35,480 bases of DNA from an uncultured bacterium. Lineage in GTDB: Bacteria; Omnitrophota; Gorgyraeia; Ghiorseimicrobiales; Ghiorseimicrobiaceae. Within the stretch, counting starts at the first letter, position 1. Each line of letters begins with the position of its first letter. The translations under genes were made by a program, and so were the position numbers. The stretch lies in NCBI GenBank assembly GCA_913009335.1, contig CAJVXN010000022.1, forward strand, positions 1-35,480. Direction: 5' to 3'. This document shows, piece by piece, positions 25,023 to 33,174 of this stretch. The notes under the pieces are model-generated. The model ran no database searches. It was not told where the DNA came from and saw nothing but the letters and a program-made list of their open reading frames with translations.

Positions 25023-26644
25023 TGGAGAAGAATAGCAGGGTCAAGTGGCAGCTTTTTTCTGTTGTTATTTGTTGTTTATTAATTAGCAGTAACAGTATCT
25101 TTGCTCAAGAGCCGCCGGTTCAAGATGTATTTGATACGCAAGAGGAATACATTGAAGAAGACTATGCGGCAATAGATGTTCCTAATATAACTTTAGATTT
25201 TAAAGAGGCCGATATTCGCAATGTCCTTCGTATTATTTCATTGAAGAGCGGCGTTAATATTGTGGCTGGGCCGGAAGTAGTAGGATTGGTTACTATTAGA
25301 TTAGAAGATGTCCCCTGGAATGAAGCGCTTGATGCGATAGTTAAAACATACGGATTTGGTTATGTGAAAAAAGGTAGTATTATTATTGTAGCTCCATTAG
25401 AAAAGCTTGCTGAACAGCAGAGGCTTGAGGCGGAGTTTTCCCAGACGCAGGCTATAGAAACTAAAGTTTTTCACCTGAAATTTCTTGACGCGAAAGATGT
25501 GGCGGATACTTTAGAATCGTTAAAATCCGAGCGTGGGAAAATTACTGTTCTTAAAACAACAGGGCAGGCAGGATGGCAGTTTGGTACGGTAGATGATCAA
25601 TCTAAACGTGACAGGCTGGATAGCGGACAAGTTTCACGTTCTAAGATTTTGATGGTTACTGACGTACGTCCTGTTTTAGATAAGATGGAGGAGGTGCTCG
25701 CGGAAATAGATGTGATGCCTCAGCAGATATCAATTGAAACAAAGATAATCGAAATTAATCGTGATCATCTTAGAGATTTTGGTTTTGATTGGGGTACGGG
25801 TGCCTCGGGTGCTGAATCATCAACAATAGGTTTGGTTACTGCTAATAAAACTATCGGTGCTGATGGTACTGCTAGTGCTAACTCGCAGTTTGGAGCACAG
25901 TTATTATCCTCGGACGTTAGTTCTTCGGTGTTTGGTCCTAAGTCAGCTACGATATCGGGAGCAGAACCTTTTAACGCGGGTTTTGAGATTCTATATAAGA
26001 AATTGACAGGTACGCAGTTTGAAGCTATCCTGCATGCTTTAGAAGAGGATATTAGCACCAATACTCTTTCAGCGCCCCGGATATTAACGTTGGATAATCA
26101 GGAGGCATCAATACTTGTGGGAACCAGGTATCCGTTTCTTAAAGCCGAGCAATCAACTACTACAACCGGAGGAGTGCTTTACAATTATAGTTTAGATAAG
26201 TATCAGGATATAGGCATACAACTAAATGTTGTACCTCAGATAAGCGGAGATGATTATATAAATTTAATTGTTCATCCGGCGGTTACATCTTTTACTCAGA
26301 CTGTGAAGGCCCTTGATTCTGACGGGGCGACATTGGCTGAATATCCGATTATTATTACCAGAGAGGTAGATACGCAGATATTAATTAAAAACGGAGAGAC
26401 AATAGTTATTGGTGGTTTGCTTAAGGATGTTCAGCGTGAAGGCCGCCAGGGTGTGCCTGTTTTGGGCAAGATTCCCGTAATAGGATGGTTATTTCAGAGA
26501 AAAACTTACGATACGGAAAAAATAGATTTACTTATTTTTATTACGGCTAAAATTGTTGATACCTGGGAGATTTCTTCGGAAGAGCTTTCCATTTTAAACG
26601 AGCGACTGGAAATATCGCTTGAGCAAGAGCGCGGCAATAAATGA
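25022..26644 (+). CDS. pilQ: outer-membrane secretin PilQ/GspD family
   Basis: A 540-residue secretin that forms the outer-membrane pore for the pilus. It has a Sec signal peptide (about 1-28, ending SIFA-Q), an N0/STN domain (about 54-123, ITLDFKEADIRNVLRIISLK), an N1-type domain (about 145-230, with TKVFHLKFLDAKDVADTL) and a C-terminal secretin domain (about 325-523). The last includes the hallmark VPVLGKIPVIGWLFQRK (479-495). AMIN domains, usual at the start of PilQ, are absent, which makes it short. Its ATG overlaps the previous stop by one base, with GGAGGAA just upstream. PilQ is preferred over GspD because of pilMNOP. Confidence 0.92.
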   Translation: MEKNSRVKWQLFSVVICCLLISSNSIFAQEPPVQDVFDTQEEYIEEDYAAIDVPNITLDFKEADIRNVLRIISLKSGVNIVAGPEVVGLVTIRLEDVPWNEALDAIVKTYGFGYVKKGSIIIVAPLEKLAEQQRLEAEFSQTQAIETKVFHLKFLDAKDVADTLESLKSERGKITVLKTTGQAGWQFGTVDDQSKRDRLDSGQVSRSKILMVTDVRPVLDKMEEVLAEIDVMPQQISIETKIIEINRDHLRDFGFDWGTGASGAESSTIGLVTANKTIGADGTASANSQFGAQLLSSDVSSSVFGPKSATISGAEPFNAGFEILYKKLTGTQFEAILHALEEDISTNTLSAPRILTLDNQEASILVGTRYPFLKAEQSTTTTGGVLYNYSLDKYQDIGIQLNVVPQISGDDYINLIVHPAVTSFTQTVKALDSDGATLAEYPIIITREVDTQILIKNGETIVIGGLLKDVQREGRQGVPVLGKIPVIGWLFQRKTYDTEKIDLLIFITAKIVDTWEISSEELSILNERLEISLEQERGNK

Positions 26645-26970
26645 TGTTTGATAATGATAAATGTGTCACTTCTGGCAGGATTACGATAAAGTTTTATTTT
26701 AGTAAAGAGAAATTGATGCGTTTTATTTCGCATTTGGATCTTATGCGTTTGTTTACCCGGGCAGCTCGCAGGGCAGGGCTGCCTCTCTTTATAACCTGCG
26801 GATTTAATCCCCATCCTAAAATTCGTATAAAACGGGCATTGAAATTAGGTATAGAATCTAATAAGGAAGAGGCGGAAATTTTATTAACCAAAAATATATC
26901 CGGCGAAGAGTTTTTCCGCAGGCTCAATACGCAATTGCCGGAAGGAATACAAATTAGGAGTAAGTATTAA
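26641..26970 (+). CDS. DUF2344 / TIGR03936-type protein, shortened
   Basis: A 109-residue protein whose first 100 residues match the family well: KLMRFISHLDLMRLFTRAAR (24-43), RAGLPLFITCGFNPHPKI (44-61) and a closing LPEGIQIRSKY. The family is normally about 200-230 residues and is encoded beside or fused to the TIGR03960 radical SAM protein. Here the second half is missing and the partner gene is 17 kb upstream. The ATG overlaps the pilQ stop (ATGA), so it is now translationally linked to a pilus gene. A 14-bp tandem repeat spans the stop codon. It may be a decayed gene or a lineage-specific short form; function is unknown in either case. Confidence 0.75.
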   Translation: MMFDNDKCVTSGRITIKFYFSKEKLMRFISHLDLMRLFTRAARRAGLPLFITCGFNPHPKIRIKRALKLGIESNKEEAEILLTKNISGEEFFRRLNTQLPEGIQIRSKY

Positions 26971-26983
26971 GGAGTAAGTATTA
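26956..26983. repeat. 14-bp tandem duplication across the DUF2344 stop codon
   Basis: AGGAGTAAGTATTA occurs twice head to tail (26956-26969 and 26970-26983). The stop codon TAA (26968-26970) lies at the junction. No coding continuation of the family is visible after it. Confidence 0.9.
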
Positions 26984-27087
26984 AGTAAAACTTTATTTTT
27001 TCCTTTTCGTAAAGAAGACAGTAGGCATAAATTATTTGTTTTTTTTGATGCTTTTTAATCTTTAATTCTTACAACTTATAACTAATT

Positions 27088-28554
27088 ATGACTAAAGAAA
27101 TACTTATTAATGTTGAACCACGAGAAAAGAGAGTTGCGGTAGTTGAAGATAGTAAACTCTATAATTTTTTCATTGAAAGGCCGGATCAAAAAACCCTTGT
27201 AGGAAATATCTACAAAGGAAGGATTGAGACAATAGTTAAATCGATAGGAGCTGCTTTTGTCGATATCGGTTTAGAGAAAAAGGGATTTTTGTATCTTTCT
27301 GAAGCATTTGATTTAGAGGTAGATTTAGAAGATAACTCTCATCAAGTTAAGGATCAGCCAAGAGAATTTAAGGCTGGTCAGGAAATTATAGTACAGGTGG
27401 TTAAAGAGCCCTTTGGCACAAAGGGTCCGCGGTTGACTTCGCATGTTTCTATTCCCGGGCGCTATTTAGTTATTATGCCTCAAGATACGCACAAAGGAAT
27501 ATCCCGCAAGATAGAAAATGATAAAGAAAGGGCCCGTCTGCGTGTTTTGCTCTCTGAGTTAAAGCTCCCGAAAGATATTGGTTTTATCGTGCGTACGGCA
27601 AGCGAAGGGAAGAGTAAGAAGGATCTTCAGAAAGACACGCATTTCCTGCAAAAATTGTGGCGCAGTATTCTCAAAAATAGCACTAAATTACCTACGCCAT
27701 CTTTAATTTATGAGGAATATGATGTAGTATTACGTATTGTGAGGGATTCATTCACAGAGGATGTTACTCGTTTGATTATTGATTCTAAATATGAATTCAA
27801 GCGGGTGCATCGTTTTATATCCACGTTTCTGTCTCATCTAAAGAAGAGAGTAGAATGGTATAAACAACCTACCCCGCTTTTTGAGCAACGCAGAATTGAG
27901 GAGCAGATTGATAGAATTTACGGCTCAACGATTTTCTTAAAATGCGGCGGTTATATTATAATTGAGCCGACTGAAGGGTTGGTTGTAGTCGATGTAAATA
28001 GCGGCAGGTTTAAGAAAAAGATGAAACAGGAGGATATGGCATTTACTGTTAATTCAGAAGCAGCAGCTGAAATTGCCCGTCAGTTACGCCTGCGTGATTT
28101 AGGCGGGATTATCGTGATTGATTTTATCGATATGTCAAAAGATGGACATAGGCGCGCCGTAATGAATAAATTAAAGAGGGCTCTATCTTTTGATCACGCC
28201 AAGACAGATATATCGGGCATGTCTAAGCTTTGTTTGGTTGAGATGACGCGTGAACGTACGCATGGGACAGTCGAGAGTTTATCATATGAGACTTGCCCTC
28301 ATTGTTTAGGTAAGGGTAAAGTAAAATCCACGGCAACATTGGCTATAGCGGCTTTAAAAGAAATAAAGAATGGGCTTAAAAAACTTTCCAGGAACGCCCG
28401 GGAAGTAAATATCTACCTGCCTCCTAAAGTGGCCGATAGATTATTTAATGAAGATAAACAGCATATTGCGGCCCTACAGAAACAATTTAGGAAGCGGATA
28501 AATATAATTGCTTCTTGCGAGTTAAGCGCCGGAGAATCAAGGATAGTTTCCTAG
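27088..28554 (+). CDS. rng: ribonuclease G (RNase E/G family)
   Basis: A 488-residue endoribonuclease that cuts single-stranded RNA in rRNA maturation and mRNA decay. An S1 domain spans about 35-120 (GNIYKGRIETIVKSIGAAFV). The catalytic core has Asp302 in VVDVNSGRF (300-308) and Asp345 in IVIDFIDM (342-349), the two magnesium ligands. NSEAAAEIARQLRLRDLGG (322-340) lies between them. The zinc-link cysteines are C403 and C406 in ETCPHCLGKG. The length fits RNase G; the long C-terminal scaffold of RNase E is absent. It follows the DUF2344 gene as in many genomes. The ATG has no evident Shine-Dalgarno. Confidence 0.95.
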   Translation: MTKEILINVEPREKRVAVVEDSKLYNFFIERPDQKTLVGNIYKGRIETIVKSIGAAFVDIGLEKKGFLYLSEAFDLEVDLEDNSHQVKDQPREFKAGQEIIVQVVKEPFGTKGPRLTSHVSIPGRYLVIMPQDTHKGISRKIENDKERARLRVLLSELKLPKDIGFIVRTASEGKSKKDLQKDTHFLQKLWRSILKNSTKLPTPSLIYEEYDVVLRIVRDSFTEDVTRLIIDSKYEFKRVHRFISTFLSHLKKRVEWYKQPTPLFEQRRIEEQIDRIYGSTIFLKCGGYIIIEPTEGLVVVDVNSGRFKKKMKQEDMAFTVNSEAAAEIARQLRLRDLGGIIVIDFIDMSKDGHRRAVMNKLKRALSFDHAKTDISGMSKLCLVEMTRERTHGTVESLSYETCPHCLGKGKVKSTATLAIAALKEIKNGLKKLSRNAREVNIYLPPKVADRLFNEDKQHIAALQKQFRKRINIIASCELSAGESRIVS

Positions 28555-28576
28555 GTTCCTATTTTTAAAAGTATAG

Positions 28577-28716
28577 AGGGTGAGCTTGACCCCGTTAGAG
28601 ATAGGTCACCAAAGGTGACCGTCTAGTGAGTTAAGGTTTATATAAATTTATGCTTCTGTAATTTGCTGTGAGGGTTACTTAGTTCTATAAAAAAAGTATC
28701 TCTAACGGGGTTGACG
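28577..28716. repeat. palindromic element, copy 2 (MITE- or REP-like)
   Basis: The outer arms ACCCCGTTAGAGATA (28589-28603) and TATCTCTAACGGGGT (28697-28711) pair perfectly over 15 bp. Just inside the left arm is the hairpin GGTCACC-AAA-GGTGACC (28604-28620). The rest of the interior (28621-28696) is AT-rich without an obvious second hairpin. The left 27 bp match copy 1, with the same orientation and a different stem sequence. Confidence 0.8.
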
Positions 28717-28739
28717 TAGGATTTATATTATGTTATTAT
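28711..28739 (+). promoter_or_regulatory. hybrid promoter for rplU, -35 box in the palindromic element
   Basis: TTGACG (28711-28716) is the right edge of palindromic copy 2, and TATTAT (28734-28739) lies exactly 17 bp downstream. The predicted start near 28746 gives a leader of about 150 nt before rplU. Confidence 0.55.
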
Positions 28740-28794
28740 TTTTGCTCATTTACAATCTGTAACTTTTTGTAATTTTGTTAATCTAATAAGGAAT

Positions 28795-28830
28795 ATCCCG
28801 CCGGTTGGATTTAATTTATTCTGGCGGGAT
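28795..28830 (+). promoter_or_regulatory. stable hairpin in the rplU leader, candidate r-protein leader
   Basis: ATCCCGCCGG (28795-28804) pairs with CTGGCGGGAT (28821-28830): ten pairs including one G-U, with a 16-nt loop. It is very GC-rich compared with its surroundings. No T-tract follows, so it is not a terminator for rng. Together with copy 2 of the palindrome it accounts for most of the structure in the 343-bp gap 28555-28897, which holds no gene. Confidence 0.45.
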
Positions 28831-28897
28831 TAATTCGCACTTATAACTTACTCATGCTTTGTGTTCGTAAGTTATGTGCTCATTGAAGGAGTCAGAG

Positions 28898-29221
28898 ATG
28901 CCTAAGAGAAAGATGTATGCGATAGTGGAAATAGAAAAGAAACAATATAAAATAGAAAAAGACAGTGTTATCGAGGTTGAAAAATTAAAGGTTGAAAAAC
29001 GTAAACTTTCTTTTGATAAGGTGCTGTTGGTTTCTGGTGAAAATATTGTTATAGGCCGTCCTTATATCAAAGGGGCCAAGGTGAGCGCTGTTATTTTAAG
29101 AGACATAAAGGCTAAGAAAGTAATAGCCTTTAAAACTAAAAGACGTAAAGGCTATCATCGTAAAATAGGACACCGACAGACACTAACTAAAATAAAAATA
29201 GAAGATATAAAAGTAAAATAA
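28898..29221 (+). CDS. rplU: 50S ribosomal protein L21
   Basis: A 107-residue large-subunit protein that binds 23S rRNA. The family start MYAIVEIEKKQYKIEKDSVI (6-25) is clear, although the usual GGKQ reads EKKQ. The basic C-terminal stretch AFKTKRRKGYHRKIGHRQ is the most conserved part of L21. I set the start at 28898 because GAAGGAG (28885-28891) is 6 nt upstream. An in-frame ATG at 28874 would add eight residues and has no support. The gene is normally followed by rpmA; here obgE follows after 49 bp. Confidence 0.93.
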   Translation: MPKRKMYAIVEIEKKQYKIEKDSVIEVEKLKVEKRKLSFDKVLLVSGENIVIGRPYIKGAKVSAVILRDIKAKKVIAFKTKRRKGYHRKIGHRQTLTKIKIEDIKVK

Positions 29222-29270
29222 GAACGAGAGTTTATATTATTTTTATTTAGAAACTATTCGGTGATTAATA

Positions 29271-30230
29271 ATGTTCATTGATAAAGTCGACATATTAGTT
29301 CAGGCAGGCAGGGGTGGTAATGGCGTAAACAGCTTTTATCGGGATAAATTTATGCGGTCAAAGAATAATAGAAAAGGCAAACCTGATGGGGGAGACGGCG
29401 GAGACGGCGGTAGTGTAATAATTAAGGTTGATACTAATGTTATAAGTCTGTTAGATTTTTATTATCGTAAGAAATTTTCCGCGAAACGCGCCTCAAACGG
29501 AAAAGGCAAAGATCGGCGCGGGCAAAACGGCGAAGATTGCTATATCCACGTTCCTCCCGGAACACTAGTTAAGGATAAGAAAGATAATTGTATTTTGCGG
29601 GATTTGCAGTTTGAGGATAGTAGTTTGATAGTGGCCAAGGGCGGTCGGGGAGGCAGAGGAAATAGACGCGCTAGTCTTGCTAGCGAGGGTAAAGACGGAG
29701 AGATAAAAAAGATAACCCTGGAGTTGAAACTAGTTGCCGATGTGGGTTTAGTAGGAATGCCTAATGCCGGAAAATCAACCTTGCTTTCTAAGATTTCGCA
29801 TGCAAAGCCTAAGATTGCTCCCTATCCTTTCACAACTAAAAGTCCTGTTTTAGGAATAGTAAAAGAAGAAGATTCTTCATTTGTCGTTGCCGATATTCCC
29901 GGTCTTATAGAAGACGCGCATCTGGGTAAAGGTTTAGGCTTCGATTTTTTAAGACATATCGAGCGAACCAGAATTTTAGTCCATTTGGTTGATATGTCGG
30001 AGATTGATCCGATAAATAATTATCGCGCGATTTGCCAGGAATTGGAATTATACAGTAATAAACTTTCAAAGAGCCCACAGATTATTGTAGCGAACAAAAT
30101 GGATTTAGACGCCTCAAAAAATAATTTAAATAATTTTAAAAAATCAGTGAATAAAGATGTAGTTGCTATATCCGCAAAAGATAATCATAATCTGGCAGAT
30201 TTAATCAATGCAATACGTGAAAAATTATAA
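29271..30230 (+). CDS. obgE: GTPase ObgE/CgtA
   Basis: A 319-residue ribosome-associated GTPase acting in 50S assembly and the stress response. The glycine-rich Obg fold (1-157) includes GRGGNGVNSF and GKPDGGDGGDGGSVI (36-50). The G domain has GMPNAGKST (162-170), the TT switch I, DIPGLIEDAH (208-217), NKMD (275-278) and a SAK motif near 294. The optional C-terminal OCT domain is absent, so the protein is near the minimal length. The last 23 bases overlap the start of proB. The ribosome site is weak (GGTGAT). Confidence 0.95.
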   Translation: MFIDKVDILVQAGRGGNGVNSFYRDKFMRSKNNRKGKPDGGDGGDGGSVIIKVDTNVISLLDFYYRKKFSAKRASNGKGKDRRGQNGEDCYIHVPPGTLVKDKKDNCILRDLQFEDSSLIVAKGGRGGRGNRRASLASEGKDGEIKKITLELKLVADVGLVGMPNAGKSTLLSKISHAKPKIAPYPFTTKSPVLGIVKEEDSSFVVADIPGLIEDAHLGKGLGFDFLRHIERTRILVHLVDMSEIDPINNYRAICQELELYSNKLSKSPQIIVANKMDLDASKNNLNNFKKSVNKDVVAISAKDNHNLADLINAIREKL

Positions 30231-31272
30231 AAGAATTGTAGTTAAAATCGGTTCTAGCATTTTAAGCAAAGAAAATAAGCTTGATGGTAGCAGTCTAAAA
30301 AGTCTGGTTTCTCAGGTATGTCTGCTTCTTGATAAGGGTATTGAGGTGATTATTGTCTCCTCCGGTGCGGTTTCATCGGGCTTAAACTGGATGAATTTAA
30401 AGTCACGTCCTAATAAAATTGATTATCTTCAGGCCTGCGCGTCTGTTGGGCAAGCTATTTTGATGCAGAGTTATATTAACGCTTTTCTATGCGAGAATAG
30501 GCATTGCGGGCAATTACTTCTTACCTGGGATGATTTTAACGATAGGGGCCGGTATTTAAACGCAAAGAATACTATACTTGCTCTTCTAAGATATAAAACG
30601 ATTCCTATTATTAACGAAAATGATACTGTGTCAACACAAGAGTTAAAGTTCGGAGATAATGATAATCTTTCGAGTCTTGTGGCAATGATGGTTAAGGCGG
30701 ATCTATTAATAAATCTTTCTGATGTGGATGGTTTATTTGATAGAAGCGGCACTAAGCTGTCTATGGTATCCACTGTTACTCCTCAGATAAAAAAGCTAGC
30801 CTGTCCTACAAAGAAAAGTATTTGCCGCGGGGGTATGATTACAAAGCTTGAGGCAGCAGAGAAGCTTACTAAGTCCGGCATCCCCTACATTATCGCTAAT
30901 GGTAGAGTAGTTGATATATTAATACAAATTGTTCTTGAGCGAAAAATGCTCGGTACGAGTTTTTTACCTATAGTTGATAAATCCCGTAGTAAAAAGATAT
31001 GGATTGCCTATAGCGCAAAGCCTAAAGGCAAAATATTTATCGATAGCGGTGCGCATGACGCATTGGTAAAAAGAAATAAAAGTCTTTTATCTGTGGGAAT
31101 ATTTAAAGTCGAAGGGAAATTTGATAAGGGTGATATTGTATCTATATTAGATAAGGAAGGGTGTGAGTTTGCCCGGGGGGCTGTAACTTGTTCTGCGCAA
31201 GATTTAGAGAGCATAAAAGGGAAAAAACAAAAAAGAGAGATAGTGCACCGTAATAATCTGGCGATAATATGA
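30208..31272 (+). CDS. proB: glutamate 5-kinase
   Basis: A 354-residue enzyme that phosphorylates glutamate to gamma-glutamyl phosphate, the first step of proline synthesis, in the cytoplasm. The kinase domain (about 5-260) shows RIVVKIGSSIL, VSSGAVSSGLN, IPIINENDTVS with ELKFGDNDNLSS, LLINLSDVDGLFD and GGMITKLEAAEKL. A PUA domain follows (about 270-354). The start lies inside obgE and the end overlaps proA by 4 bp (ATGA), so the three genes are tightly coupled. Confidence 0.95.
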   Translation: MQYVKNYKRIVVKIGSSILSKENKLDGSSLKSLVSQVCLLLDKGIEVIIVSSGAVSSGLNWMNLKSRPNKIDYLQACASVGQAILMQSYINAFLCENRHCGQLLLTWDDFNDRGRYLNAKNTILALLRYKTIPIINENDTVSTQELKFGDNDNLSSLVAMMVKADLLINLSDVDGLFDRSGTKLSMVSTVTPQIKKLACPTKKSICRGGMITKLEAAEKLTKSGIPYIIANGRVVDILIQIVLERKMLGTSFLPIVDKSRSKKIWIAYSAKPKGKIFIDSGAHDALVKRNKSLLSVGIFKVEGKFDKGDIVSILDKEGCEFARGAVTCSAQDLESIKGKKQKREIVHRNNLAII

Positions 31273-32528
31273 AAACAGAATATAATATAACTAAAATGTT
31301 AAAAGGTGCAAGAAGCGCAAGTTTTAAACTATCGGCTTTATCATCTGATGTTAAAGATAGGGCGCTTTCGTTTATGAGCCAGGCTATTATTGACAAAAAA
31401 GACTATATTATCCGGCAGAATCATAAGGATGTTGAGGCTGCTCGCAGTAAATCACTGTCTGTGAGTTCGATAGATCGTTTAGTCCTTAATGCTAAACGGA
31501 TAAGCCAAATGAGCGATTCTTTAAAGGAGCTTATTTTACTAAAAGATCCCGTAGGGGATATAATCTCTCAGAAAAAACGTCCCAACGGTTTAGTGATTAA
31601 AAAAGTTCGCGTCCCGATTGGCGTAATACTGATAATTTATGAATCGCGTCCTAACGTGACAAGTGATTGCATTGGATTATGTCTTAAGTCCGGAAATGTA
31701 TCTATTTTAAGGGGTGGCAGTGAGGCATTTAAAACTAACACAGCAATATTTAAGGTATTAAAAAATGCAGCCAAGCGCGCGGGCCTTCCCGAATACGCCT
31801 TTAATTTAGTATTAACTACCAGAAGAGATGTTGTAAGTATGCTGCTTAAACAGAGTGATTATATTGATTTAGTTATTCCCCGCGGCGGTGAGGGGTTAAT
31901 CCGCAAAGTTGCTGAGACTTCGCGCATACCCGTGATAAAGCATTATAAGGGAATTTGTTCTGTTTATGTGGATAGCAAGGCAGATTTAAAGATGGCAGAA
32001 ATTGTATGCTTAAATGCTAAGCTGCAGCGGCCCTCTGTATGTAACTCAGTAGAGACTCTTCTTCTGCATCAGACTATTGCAGATAAGTTTTTAGATAGAA
32101 TATTTACTAAGCTCAACGATGCGGGCGTTGAAATAAGAGGATGTTCTAAAACTTATAAAATACTGAAAGGGAAGATAAAAAGAGCAAAAATATCTGATTG
32201 GTCAACGGAGTTTTTGGGTTTTATTCTGGCGGTAAAAATAGTTCGGACCATAGATGAAGCGATAGATCATATAAATCAATATGGCTCTCATCATTCAGAT
32301 AGCATAATTACAAGTAATAAGAATACAGCCAATCAATTTTTAAGCTGTGTTGATTCTGCGGCTGTTTTTTTGAATGCGTCAACGCGTTTTTCAGACGGTC
32401 ATCAGTTTGGTATGGGTGCTGAGATTGGTATATCAACAGATAAAATCCACGCTAGAGGGCCAATGGGCCTGGAAGAATTGACTATATATAAATATCAGGT
32501 TTTAGGAAACGGGCAGATACGTACTTAG
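31269..32528 (+). CDS. proA: gamma-glutamyl phosphate reductase
   Basis: A 419-residue NADPH-dependent aldehyde dehydrogenase superfamily enzyme that reduces gamma-glutamyl phosphate to glutamate semialdehyde. The catalytic Cys258 lies in KLQRPSVCNSVETLL (251-265). Other marks are VRVPIGVILIIYESRPNVT (113-131), LILRGG-type ILRGGSEA (146-153), VIPRGGEGLI (202-211) and the closing FGMGAEIGISTDKIHARGPM with GLEELT. Its length matches the family. It forms an overlapping pair with proB. proC is not in the window. Confidence 0.95.
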   Translation: MKTEYNITKMLKGARSASFKLSALSSDVKDRALSFMSQAIIDKKDYIIRQNHKDVEAARSKSLSVSSIDRLVLNAKRISQMSDSLKELILLKDPVGDIISQKKRPNGLVIKKVRVPIGVILIIYESRPNVTSDCIGLCLKSGNVSILRGGSEAFKTNTAIFKVLKNAAKRAGLPEYAFNLVLTTRRDVVSMLLKQSDYIDLVIPRGGEGLIRKVAETSRIPVIKHYKGICSVYVDSKADLKMAEIVCLNAKLQRPSVCNSVETLLLHQTIADKFLDRIFTKLNDAGVEIRGCSKTYKILKGKIKRAKISDWSTEFLGFILAVKIVRTIDEAIDHINQYGSHHSDSIITSNKNTANQFLSCVDSAAVFLNASTRFSDGHQFGMGAEIGISTDKIHARGPMGLEELTIYKYQVLGNGQIRT

Positions 32529-32573
32529 TCAATAGCAGTATTCTATCTATCTAAAGATAGCTATTTAATCAAT

Positions 32574-33146
32574 ATGAAAATCGGTATTTTAGGGGGAACA
32601 TTTAATCCTGTGCATTTTGGTCACTTGCTTTTAGCCGAAGGTGTAAGGACTAATTTGTCATTAGATAAGATAATTTTTGTGCCTGCAAATTTTCCTCCTC
32701 ATAAAAAAAATGGCGATATCGCGGTTGCCATTTTAAGATTAAAAATGGTTAAACTGGCTGTATCTGGCAATCCCGATTTTTTAGTTTCCGATATTGAGAT
32801 TCGAAGAAAAGGCGTATCTTTTACTATCGATACGCTCAAAGCATTAAAGAAAAAATTTAACCAGAGTGATGAGCTATTTTTTATTATTGGTTCAGACGAA
32901 TTAAAAGATTTAGACAGTTGGCGGGATATTAACCTGATTAGGAAAACAGTAAAATTTGTGGTGGTCGCACGGCCGGGATGCGATTTAAGCAATATGACGG
33001 GCGAGATTATCCAGACGGATGTTAAAACTTTAGATATATCAGGATACGCAATAAGAGAGCGCATAAGAAACAACGAGTCAATACGTTATTTGTTGCCGGA
33101 TGCGGTAAATAAATTTATCGCTAAAAGAGGATTATATAGTAAGTAA
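32574..33146 (+). CDS. nadD: nicotinate-nucleotide adenylyltransferase
   Basis: A 190-residue enzyme that adenylates nicotinate mononucleotide in NAD synthesis. It has the nucleotidyltransferase start GILGGTFNPVHFGHL (3-17, containing the HxGH-type motif HFGH), VPANFPPHKK (41-50), FIIGSDELKDLDSWRDI (103-119) and the late ISGYAIRERI, matching the ISSTxIR motif with G-Y in place of S-T. obgE-proB-proA-nadD is a common order, but rsfS, often next, is absent. A small AT-rich hairpin (CTATC-TAAA-GATAG, 32547-32560) precedes it. Confidence 0.94.
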   Translation: MKIGILGGTFNPVHFGHLLLAEGVRTNLSLDKIIFVPANFPPHKKNGDIAVAILRLKMVKLAVSGNPDFLVSDIEIRRKGVSFTIDTLKALKKKFNQSDELFFIIGSDELKDLDSWRDINLIRKTVKFVVVARPGCDLSNMTGEIIQTDVKTLDISGYAIRERIRNNESIRYLLPDAVNKFIAKRGLYSK

Positions 33147-33174
33147 TTAATAATTTATGGAGGCGAAAAAAGTA

